From Hofstenia miamia (Eukaryota > Xenacoelomorpha > Acoela): a stretch of DNA of 64,000 nt. Where the stretch lies: positions 1,319,996 through 1,383,995 of the forward strand of contig SCFE01000033.1 of assembly GCA_004352715.1 (NCBI GenBank), given 5' to 3'. A program made the translations under genes and the position numbers. Shown piece after piece: positions 12,301-24,734 of the stretch. Below the pieces are notes generated by a model, which worked only from the letters and a program-made list of their open reading frames with translations, had not been told where the DNA came from and ran no database searches. Positions within the stretch are counted from its first letter, which is position 1. Each line of letters begins with the position of its first letter.

Positions 12301-13819
12301 NNNNNNNNNNNNNNNNNNNNNNNNNNNNNNNNNNNNNNNNNNNNNNNNNNNNNNNNNNNNNNNNNNNNNNNNNNNNNNNNNNNNNNNNNNNNNNNNNNNN
12401 NNNNNNNNNNNNNNNNNNNNNNNNNNNNNNNNNNNNNNNNNNNNNNNNNNNNNNNNNATTTTGACCCCCCTAAAACCTTCCCAGGGTGATAGGGAGTCAC
12501 CATGCAAAGTTTGGTGACAATCCGCCCAGTAGTTTAGGCGTGCATAGCGCACATACAGACGACAATTCAATTTTATAGTTATAGATTAATTTAAATGCAC
12601 AAAAAAAATTATTCTCATATTCTAATACAAATTTTGAAAATATATTACACCACTGAAACAAGTTTTTAAATTTATCTACTAAAGCAAAATATATAAAGCA
12701 CTCACTCCGTTAAGTCGTTCGGCAATTTTATTTATTTCCTCTTTAGATGCAGAAGAAAAGGCCGTCTTTTCTGCCATTACTGAAGCGACCACTTCATCTA
12801 TACATTCCGTCACGTGATCAATTTTGAGAACCTAAAAATCATAATGAAAGTGTCAATTACTACAAAAATGAGCAAAAACCAACGTTAAGACAATTATGTA
12901 TGAATAAACATTGTCAAACCTTTTTTTTACTTACATTCAATATTTCCTAGTTATTGGTTGGTCAGTTTCAACTTTCAACACATGTAGGAAGGACATAAAC
13001 AAGAGGATCTTAAACTCAAAGCATTACCAGTGTGGAACACCATCATTAAAATTGTTAATACAATCACCTTCACTGGTGGTAGGAAAATATTAAGAAAAGA
13101 ATATTTGAAATATTCAAATCGAATTGCAAAAGAAACTGACGAGTTGATTCAAATCACAGATTTGAGTTGAGTCGGAAAGTAGGTTCCAAAGAGAATGTTG
13201 TCAAAAGTATTTAAAGTGGACAAGTTAAGTAGTCAAATTACATAATTGAAGAACCATTTTTTATAGTTTTGATGCCAAAAACTTGATTTGTGAACTCAAC
13301 TTGAAGACAAAAATATTTTGAAAAAACTCAATACGATTCGATTTTTCTAAAGAAAATTAAATAATAAAATTTTTTTCTTGCAAGAAAACCAAGTTATTAA
13401 TCTTAGGTCAGGCACACACATCACGGAAATACCTTGCAACAAATTAATTCATTTCATTTATCATTACGCGCAATGTCTATAATGGCAAACAACGATGTAT
13501 CTATGTTGCAATTTTCAAAGAACGTGCCCACATCTGGGGGCAGCTCTTAAGAACAATTATATCGTTGTGGGAGCCAAATCTTACAAAGAACACCTTGACT
13601 AAAGACTAATTCTCACCAAGCCTACTAAAAATTTGGAAACTCTAGGATAGTAATGCTCCTATTCAATTGTAAAAATCTGTGACAAAATTTATTCTCTTAC
13701 TGGGTGAAACATCCAGATTTTTAGAAGATTTATTATTTTAACTACATACATTGATGAAAAATACTAAATACTAAACAAATTTTTTTAGAATTCTATATTA
13801 TATGTACTGCACTGGTAGG

Positions 13820-13851
<32 letters not shown>

Positions 13852-14187
13852 NNNNNNNNNNNNNNNNNNNNNNNNNNNNNNNNNNNNNNNNNNNNNNNNN
13901 NNNNNNNNNNNNNNNNNNNNNNNNNNNNNNNNNNNNNNNNNNNNNNNNNNNNNNNNNNNNNNNNNNNNNNNNNNNNNNNNNNNNNNNNNNNNNNNNNNNN
14001 NNNNNNNNNNNNNNNNNNNNNNNNNNNNNNNNNNNNNNNNNNNNNNNNNNNNNNNNNNNNNNNNNNNNNNNNNNNNNNNNNNNNNNNNNNNNNNNNNNNN
14101 NNNNNNNNNNNNNNNNNNNNNNNNNNNNNNNNNNNNNNNNNNNNNNNNNNNNNNNNNNNNNNNNNNNNNNNNNNNNNNNNNNNNNAA

Positions 14188-14246
<59 letters not shown>

Positions 14247-15660
14247 AATCCAAATTTTACAATAAACCTATATATTTTCCCGCTGATATTATATTATTGC
14301 TACTGCTAATAAGTACTGAGTTTTAAAAGCATAGAATCTACTGACATCTTTATATAGTGTAGTAAAATGAAAAATATATATAAATATAATAATTTAAATT
14401 ATTTACCTTAGGAATGTAACTTGTAAAGAAACTGTAAATTTTGGAATTGTTCAAGAGAAGTCGATCTTTACAAATAACTCTATCAAAATAACCAACGAAG
14501 CAGGGCATAGCACATAGTTTGGGAATGTGCTCGGAAGTGTAGATGTCAGTTTCTGTTAAAAGCCGTGCAAACCATTCTAAGCTGAGAGGAATGGCCTCAG
14601 TTGCAACTCGACACACTAAAAGCAAATGTCTCCAACACATTTAATAACATTTACATGTATATGTACAATAAAAAGGTTGGATTTCTAAGTTTTGCAACTG
14701 CTATATTAAGACAGGAAATTTTTAATAAAATCCGGTTGTCTCTCTGAGTATAGACAAAAAATCCTAATTTATATTTTGGAACACAGCGAAGCTCAGTGTC
14801 TACTACATAGATGGTCCCGGTCAGTAGATACTCTCAACTCGAACCGCTTCCACCTATGTAACAGCTGTGCGAGCAAACAAATAAAAAAGCTGTGCCATCC
14901 CAATTACTACAAGATCTCAATAAATAATTCTAAAGTATGATAATATAAATGTTTAAGGGTGATTTGCTATTCATATCTGGAGTTTACAATGTTTTGTATT
15001 GCAAAAAATGTGCAAGTAAATACTTCTCTAGAAATACGTTTTCTAAATTGCAGGTTGACTTGACCCACCCTGCTTGTCGACCCGACTCGCTTCCACTTAT
15101 GGCCTACGACAATTAAACACTAACGCGTGAAGCAAATGCAAGGATATTAAAAAGAACGTTCTTGGATTGATTACTCCAATAATAATTGCGAAATAATTTC
15201 CGCATGGTGAAAATTTAATAACTTACTAAATTGAAGTAAGTCATCTGTGACGCAACCACGGTTAAATGCAAATCTACAGGTGAATTCAACAAAATTATGA
15301 TAGAGACTGTAGTAGTTGTAAAGATTCTCATCGTATTCAACGTCTACTCCCTAAACAAACTATAAATAAATAAAAAATGAATGTATGAACCAACCCGCTG
15401 AGATTCTAAGACCGACGGGTGGAGGAACATCTGAAAATTTGACTGCAAAGACCTCTGATGCGTTTTGTCAGAGCGTAAGTTGGTGATCATGCTGGTCCTT
15501 CGTGGAAAAAACGGCCCAAGGTTACCTAAACAATTATATAAGTACAAAGAGAAAATGCATAATATATTAAAAGCCCAAAGTTTTAGTGCTTTTACCAACC
15601 ATCATTGTTGGGCAAATAAATAGCTTGAAAAATATAATTACATTATTGTTTGAAAATATG

Positions 15661-15694
<34 letters not shown>

Positions 15695-18600
15695 NNNNNN
15701 NNNNNNNNNNNNNNNNNNNNNNNNNNNNNNNNNNNNNNNNNNNNNNNNNNNNNNNNNNNNNNNNNNNNNNNNNNNNNNNNNNNNNNNNNNNNNNNNNNNN
15801 NNNNNNNNNNNNNNNNNNNNNNNNNNNNNNNNNNNNNNNNNNNNNNNNNNNNNNNNNNNNNNNNNNNNNNNNNNNNNNNNNNNNNNNNNNNNNNNNNNNN
15901 NNNNNNNNNNNNNNNNNNNNNNNNNNNNNNNNNNNNNNNNNNNNNNNNNNNNNNNNNNNNNNNNNNNNNNNNNNNNNNNNNNNNNNNNNNNNNNNNNNNN
16001 NNNNNNNNNNNNNNNNNNNNNNNNNNNNNNNNNNNNNNNNNNNNNNNNNNNNNNNNNNNNNNNNNNNNNNNNNNNNNNNNNNNNNNNNNNNNNNNNNNNN
16101 NNNNNNNNNNNNNNNNNNNNNNNNNNNNNNNNNNNNNNNNNNNNNNNNNNNNNNNNNNNNNNNNNNNNNNNNNNNNNNNNNNNNNNNNNNNNNNNNNNNN
16201 NNNNNNNNNNNNNNNNNNNNNNNNNNNNNNNNNNNNNNNNNNNNNNNNNNNNNNNNNNNNNNNNNNNNNNNNNNNNNNNNNNNNNNNNNNNNNNNNNNNN
16301 NNNNNNNNNNNNNNNNNNNNNNNNNNNNNNNNNNNNNNNNNNNNNNNNNNNNNNNNNNNNNNNNNNNNNNNNNNNNNNNNNNNNNNNNNNNNNNNNNNNN
16401 NNNNNNNNNNNNNNNNNNNNNNNNNNNNNNNNNNNNNNNNNNNNNNNNNNNNNNNNNNNNNNNNNNNNNNNNNNNNNNNNNNNNNNNNNNNNNNNNATAT
16501 ATATATAAATATTCTATAGATTGAGGTATGGGTCATTTTATCCGGATTCAAAAATTAAGAAGTTACCTTGAAATGAGTACGATGTCAAGTCGCAAGAAAG
16601 ATGGAGATTTAAAAGGAATGGAATGACGACACGGATGAATTTCGTGGGGAAAACACACAGAATCTCTTTTAAGCAAAGAATCACACTTGTCCTCAAATCA
16701 TTGCTGACGTAAGAATTCAATAATGATATGAGCAATTCACTCGTTTTGACATGACTTGGCCACAGCTTAGAAACCTCTAGAAAATAACCACTTTAGCACT
16801 TTAAACATTTTAATGACTTCAAATTTCGAAATACATAATAAATTCCTAAATATGCCTACATACAGTGTAACAGCAAACGTCATCTAAATTAAGAATAACA
16901 TTTTACTACCTTAAAGTAAATTGCATATTATATAAATTTTAATTGCTAGATCACAGAAAGTTGTTAGAACTATTTCTTTTCATAACATTAGAATCATTCG
17001 CCAGTGAAGACTGTTTTCTGATATTTAGTGCTGAAGAAAATTATGGCAAAAAAGATTTTGGACAAATTTTATTCCTAAATTTTTTTGCGATGATTTATAC
17101 GTGGTATATTCAATACTGCCTCAGACTAACTAAGAAAGAAACACAGCACAAAAAACTAAAACAATTTTTATTGAACTGCATTAAATACTAGGTCGAAAAT
17201 CTTATGTAATTATTTTTCAATATAAGAACAATTGGAAGCAAGCAGCTTATTCTAAATTTAGAATTGTGGGAAACGAAGACTAATCCAAAGCATATAGGAC
17301 GACCTTCAACTCTTCCAAGCTCTACAAGAAAATATTATAGCAGTTTAAAAACAATTGTAAATATCAGATAGTCCTCACAACCAAGTTGTGAAGCCAAAAA
17401 GAAGCATTTTTCAACTACTTTATTTTATGGATTCAAAGGCCCCTAGTCATCTTAAAATTGGGCACCACATTATTCCTTGAGGAAAAGAGGCAACATACGA
17501 TTCTTGAAATTTCAATAGTATCCAAAAGTATTAAACCAAATTATTCACGCTTAAAACATTTCGAGTGAGAAGAGGCAAACCCGTTTAGGTTAACCCAAAA
17601 GCAATACATCTACTTCTGTCATTGGCTAAAATTTACTCCCATGTGAGCAGCTTTCGAATCGTACTTCATGGTCACGTGGAAGCAAATAAACAACAACCAT
17701 TTTCGAGTCGACACCGCTCCAAATAAGTTTACTGACTTAGAAATATTATGAAAAACTCTTTCTAGAACTTAGAAAAGTTGATTCCAAGTGATAAGTCCAG
17801 GTTTAAGCTGAATTCAGGGCATCGCGAATTCGATGGATATTCAGGGATGCGCAAGCTTGTGCGAGTGGAAGAGGGGCATATGGAGGCATATGAGTGTCGA
17901 GCTATGCTGAATAAGCAGTTATGTATTACCACTATGGCAAGAAGACTACATACTGTTCCAGAACAATCCCCTCTTCCTCAATGCTTGTTATTAGAATTCA
18001 ATTGATGCTCGTTTGTTAAAATAGGTCGGACAGATTGATATCAAATTCATGTCTTTTAGATTTCAAATTACACACATTTTGACTTAAAAGAGAGATCACT
18101 ACTTTAAAGTAGGGGTGCCGTTTATAGTATGGCCATCCACAATTTCGTTTATGCATTATGATCATAATTGTCATTATGTAACATATGACGAATGATTGTG
18201 AAATTTAATAATTCGATTTCTAATATTTAGCAACATAAATACCAAATTGCAAGCCGCAATTAAATGATGTACTGATATTACAAGCAATTCACTAGGTTAT
18301 TTGTTTTCCAATACAACACGCTTTTATGCGCAAACATTAAAAATGAGATACAATTGTTAGATTTGTTTGCAATATATTACTACTAGAACCTGGGAGATTA
18401 ACTGGTTAACCTACTTTAAAAATTTTACCGGTTTACGTTTTCATTAAACGATGAACCGACCATATTCAAAATGTGAATATAACATTAAAAATAGAGTAAA
18501 CAAGTGTTGCATTCAGCGTTGACCATTTAAATGACATTTAAACTGTTTAAATTCAAATAAACTATGAAATTTTCATTAAACGATAGTTTACACTAATTTG

Positions 18601-21600
18601 AATAAATAAGCTGCATTCAAACAATGACATGCAAAAAGAAGGTAAATTCAAATCAATTAATCTATCATCTGCTTAGGTTTCAACACATTTATTTCAGATA
18701 GTATCCGATCCGGATCCGAAACTTCAAGATCTGTATCCGATCGTTCGAACTCTTAAAAGAATACTTTAGATTTTGTTCCGAAACGGATCCGAATTAAATT
18801 AAGTATTCTAACAATAAATGAACATGGAATAAAATATAGTGTTAAGTTTTTTCAAAAGCGAATAGAAAATTTTAGGTGAATCAAAAATGGGCCTATACTA
18901 TATATATCTGGATATTGGAAAAATGCGAAAAATTAAAAAAACAGACTTACTCAATAGCGCATGCAAATCAACTCAAATGTAGTGAATGCCATATAACTTA
19001 AAAGCAATGCGTTGAAAAATCAGTGTTAAATTTTGAAATATTACAATAGTATCAAATGCTCTTCTATTACTACCAACTAATACATAATAATAATCAAGCA
19101 AAAAAAAAATTCAAAAAAAGTTTTTGTCAGCGATCATAAAATGGGCCTAAAATGGCTAAAATTTAAATGAGCCCAATCGGATTTCGGGTGAGAGTGCAGT
19201 GCTGACCAGTTAAACGACATTTAAACTGCTTACATTCACTTTGACTATGAAAATTTAATTAAACGATAGGTTAAACTAATTTGAATAAACAAAATGCATG
19301 CAAACTATGACTTATTTGGATAGATCAATTGACTAGATAAGATTGAATCCTTTAGGCTTTGACCTATAGCAGTTAGCTAAGCAAACATCCTGCACCTATT
19401 CTGGGCGGAAGTTGAGTACTTTCAGCACAGAGTTCAAAAGCCGTTTCTTCTGGAAAATTGTCCAGGTGAGGCCAGTTTTTTATAGGGCTTTGTTATTTCC
19501 TTGATATATCTACAAAACCGGAGCATCTAAGGAATTGGTTTGAATTGCTACAGTAGGAGTATGTTTTGCAACATATGGCTAAACAATAATATCAGATTTA
19601 TTCAGATTTACATAACTTACGATAAGATTTTGTTTTTTTCTCAAATTGTTCATCACAAAAAAATGGTTTAATATCAATCAGTTAAGTGTCAATAATTGCT
19701 TGTTTACTACATTGTAGATGCCCTCAACTTGCCATATAAATAAAGCCTGTCAAATAAACGAAGTTTAAACGAAATCGTTTAATTGACTGCTGCATTTAAA
19801 CAAATGGCTGATTTAAACAACATGCAGTAGTGATGAAGATTTATAGCTCTTCTCACATAGCAGTCACGAAGAGATTGACAATGAAAATAATTCACTTCGA
19901 GCACGAGATGGTACTGAATGGACAATAATTGAAAATACACAGGGAGCTAGACGTGGTAGAATGCAACGACAAAATATAGTAAGCCAGCCAGGTTTTTTTA
20001 ATATTTTGGATATTGCTGGAGTGAACGCATGGGTGCTGTATAAAAAACAAGCACATTCTGATATCAGTAGACGCACTTTTCTGCAACAACTGTCCAAAGA
20101 GCTCAGGAAAGACGTTGATATTCACACTACTCAATGATCTTTTGTCCCAACTCTCCAAAAGCGAGTCACTTGTCAGATTAATGTTCATTGTGAAAAGAAT
20201 AGAACTGTGAATTTTTGCAGAATTCGCAAAAAACCTGTTTGTGGGAAGTGCCAGGCTGTCACATGTTCACTGTTCAGCTGTATTGACCAATAGCTTTTAA
20301 ATACTTCCTTTTTGTTAGTACATATACAGTATATATGTTGTCTCAATAAAAATTTTATTATAAATGTATCTTTATAAACTTGGTTGACCAATTGAAATTA
20401 TATTCATATATTGCACCAAATATTAAAAACATGCAAGCAAAATATAAGGCTAAGATTTTTATTACAGTCTATTTTTTCAGTTAATATGTAGAAACCACTT
20501 GTATAGCAAGATATAATAATTTAAAATTTCAAAATCGTGAATCGACGGGTTTGGCGCTTTTAGTGTTAATAAACATATTTTGTCAACATGGAACACCTCA
20601 CCCGATAATATTGTACAACAACCCATTTAACTCGTGTGCTAAATTTGCTGAGAAATTCCGAATAAATATTCGAACTTCTAGTTCTCAACAAGCAAATAGT
20701 GCAGCAGACGGATTTTTATCTACGTAAAGTGTTCAAACTAGAAATCAGGTCTAATACTTTACAACAACACTACTTTAATATTTTGCGGATTTTCACAATT
20801 TCAGTAGATGAATAGTACACAAATGCATACAGACATACCAATTCATAGACACCTCCTTAGACATCCATCATTAGTTAAACGAAAATGAAGATATTAGCCA
20901 AATATAACGAAAAACCAAAACAGTATTACAAACAAAAGACTGAAGCCTTAGCACCATTAAAAATTGGTGATAGTGTACGCTAGGCAAAATTGTTGAGAAG
21001 TGCAAGCAACCAAGATCCTATATCGTTAAGACAAATTAATAAACTTTAAGACGAAACGATTATAATAGACATGATTACAACGTTTTTACAGTACATGATG
21101 ATAATGTGGAATATAGAGAAACGCATAGCGATGCTAAAACACAGTCTACACGATCCCCTACGATAGTCAGACGTCCACCAACAAGATATGGATGTCCTCT
21201 AAACTGGGAAAAATTAAAAAGGAGAGATGTCATGATCGTATGTTCAACACTAGAAGGTGTTTACCTCATTCACAAAGTACTTAAAAGATATTTACCTTAA
21301 TTACCGGCTACACTACTATCCATGTGTATTTGTAAATAACATAAACATACGTGTACAACGCGTTTGGATTTATAACTTTAATATCAATGTTTTAATCTTT
21401 AAGCTACACAACAGATATTTGCAGATGTATTGTATGTTGCATGCATTCCTGCAGATTTTACTTCGCTTACATTGCCCTGATTTTGACCCACAAAAAAAAC
21501 TCGAAGAGTGGTCAAGACCCCTGTATCTGAGAAAGAAACTGTCGGAAAAAGATTGACTGAATTTGGACGACAGGGAAAACCTTCTGGCTTTGTGGAAGAT

Positions 21601-24600
21601 CAATGAGTCTAGACATCCAACTGCTGGCAATCAGGCTCATCGATATGTGCAGATACGAGCAACCTCGACCCCCTCTAAATGTCTTTTGGACACATCTACA
21701 ATCAGAAGAGAGAACAGCAGAAGCTATTTTCTTATTAAACGACAATTTATAAATTTCAAAGCAGTAATAAATTAAATTCCCATGTTTCCTTTTCGGTACC
21801 TAGAAAATCCTCAGTTAACAGGTGAATTTTGCATCAGTTAACTCACGCATATCCGCTCGAATTGTTAGTACATGGACATCCACGTCGGTGCCTCAGAGGC
21901 ACCTTCTTTTTAGGTAGGAATGTAAGTAAATCAATACACGCTTTTATGCATCAACACAGTACAATAATTATATATGCGGAGCGATCAATACTCTGTCTTT
22001 CCACTCTTCACACTCAGCGTAACAGGTGAATTTCATTGGCCAATATAAAATGACTATAGTAGCATAAAGCATGTCTTGTATTGTATAATTGTCAGTCTAG
22101 TTTGCATACATTCACAATGGATTTATCTGACAGTGATAGTAATGAATACTGGTCAGGCGACGATGATGTTAGTGAAGATGATTCAGTTGAATACCAATCG
22201 GGAGAAGAAAGTGATGTGGAGGATATTGACGTAGAAGCTGCTGTAAATACTGCTCCTGATGGCACACAATGGTTTATTGATGCTCCTAATCTTGGTCAAC
22301 CCCCTAGGCAAAGTATTCGGAATTTACACAACTGTCCTGCTGGTCCAAAATCAATTGCAGCACAAAATGCAAATACTATTCTTAAGACATGGAGTTTATT
22401 CCTTACTCCCAACATTCTTGACATCATCTATCTGCATACATTGAACGCCAGCGTTATTTATAAGCAAACGCACCCAGACACGTGTTATTCAAACATCAAC
22501 TTTGATAGTGAGGATCTATTAGCCTACATTGGACTCCACTACAAAATTGGCAAAGACTGAAATCAACAAATACCGTGTAATATGCTGTGGGATTAACAGC
22601 TTGGTGACATGCTATGCAAAGCCACAATGTCTCGCAATAAATTTCAATTTATTCATAGTGTATTGCATTTTGATGACTATGAAACAAGACTACAACATTG
22701 TCAGAACGATCGTTTTGCAGCTGTCAGAGAAGTACACACACTTTTTTCTAATCATTGTACATTACATTGGACCCCATGTACTCATGCTACAGTAGATAAA
22801 AAATTCTTTCATTTCGTGGAAATTGCCCTATAAAAATTTATGACGCTTCCAAGCCTAACCATTATGGTATAAAAATGTACCTCATTTGTGATTCTGATAA
22901 CCAGTATGTCTTTTGCATAGATCCATATGTCCGTGGTCAAGCACTAGAACCACAGTATTATAGTGGAACAAATGTTTTGAAGCAGTTGGTTGCTTCAGCG
23001 AATTTACCACAAGGTTGTGGAGTTGTATGTGATCGATTTTTCAGTGACTATCTCTTAGTTGACTGGTGTCTTCAACAGAACTTATCAGTGCTTTGTATCC
23101 TTTGAAATGATAAGAGGTGTGTCCCTGCATCAATATGACGTCAACATTTGGAAGGTAACCCAGAATGATATATTCGAACCTTATACCATCCAAATTGCAC
23201 ATTATCTGCCTACATTCCTCCTAGACACGCCNGTTGGTTGCTTCAGCGGATTTACCACAAGGTTGTGGAGTTGTATGTGATCGATTTTTCGGTGACTATC
23301 TCTTAGTTGACTGGTGTCTTCAACAGAACTTATCAGTGCTTTGCATCCTTTGAAATGATAAGAGGTGTGTCCCTGCATCAATATGACGTCAACATTTGGA
23401 AGGTAACCCAGAATGATATATTCGAACCTTATACCATCCAAATTGCACATTATCTGCCTACATTCCTCCTAGACACGCCAAGAGAAATTTAAAGTCAGTT
23501 CTTACCCTCTCATCTGAACACCTTGATGCTGCTATTGATGGAGACACTGGTAAACCTTTATCTATTATGACATACAACAAATGTAAACCAGGTGTCAATA
23601 TGTTATCATGGTGTACTAAGCAATACGATGTAAAAAAAGTGTACATGGCGATGGACCAAACGAGTGTTTGATCAGATTCTAAATATTGTGGCCTACAATG
23701 CCTGGATTGTATTTAGCCATAATCGTCCAAATGTTTCACCAAGGTGGCAGAAAGTTATTCCTCAAATCTTTGGCAAAAGAGCTTGTGACATCTACCCTAA
23801 GAACAAGAGCTCTTACTGGTCAATGATTGCCCCTAGAAGTCAAGAACTGTCTTGCTCTGTATGGACATCCAGTTCCTCACCCTCCTTCTGTACCACATCC
23901 AAACAATCTCCTGCAAGTTTGCCATATATGCCATCCAGCTCATCGACTTTGAAGTAAACAGCTGTGCAACCTTTGTGGACTTTCTGTTTGTTGTGAGCAC
24001 AATGAAGTTCACCGCCAGTGTGAATCCTGTCTCAATGAGTGACATTATGTATTTGGAACTAAAATATGTGCATAGTAACTGCCATGATTTTATTTTTGTG
24101 TTTAACATGTGACTCCTTATTTTTTTATATAATTATATATAATTATCATGAATATGTTTCAATATGTATTAAATAAGTTCTCATAAACGTTCACACATTT
24201 TAAATGTTATTTTAAAGTAAAATTTAAAATAATAAATCAAGCAGTGCCTCTGAGGCACCGANCACAGCGAAGTTCAACGCCAGTGTGAATCCTGTCTCAA
24301 TGAGTGGCGTTATGTATTTGGAAGTAAAATATGTGCATAGTAACTGCCATGATTTTATTTTTGTGTTTGACATGTGACTCCTTATTTTTTTATATAATTA
24401 TATATAATTATCATGAATATGTTTCAATATGTATTAAATAAGTTCTCATAAACGTTCACACATTTTAAATGGTATTTTAAAGTAAAATTTAAAATAATAA
24501 ATCAAGCGGTGCCTCTGAGGCACCGACGTGGATGTGCGCGTGTTAAAAGGTTATGCAAAAAACTAACCGCTCCAGGCTCTAACTGTTACAAAGCAAAAAT

Positions 24601-24686
24601 AACTTCATCTTAGGAATTTGTTTACAATCGATTGAAGCTGCTTACTAAAGTCTTAAAACAGTTTTTTGTGCTAAACATGTTCTAAA

Positions 24687-24734
<48 letters not shown>

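Larger units (their letters stand above)
11646..12585 (-). mobile_element. Helitron remnant with Pif1-type helicase (interrupted by N gap)
   Basis: On the minus strand the element opens with TCTATAACTATAAAATTG (5'-TC end) and a conserved leader containing GTCGTCTGTATGTGCGC. It then runs through the gap at 12105-12457 into helicase coding sequence. It ends near 11646 in a GC-rich hairpin (CCGGGCAACGCCGGG) followed by CTA, like a Helitron 3' end, although the usual CTAG is not intact. It lies in the intron between exons 41 and 42. Confidence 0.75.

Noticed and set aside
13798-14326. Long IYIYIY open frames on both strands
   Set aside because: They are translations of (TA)n repeat plus N and not genes. 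The same applies to frames at 15586-16551, 27629-28732, 34884-35456, 47154-48123 and 59611-60016.
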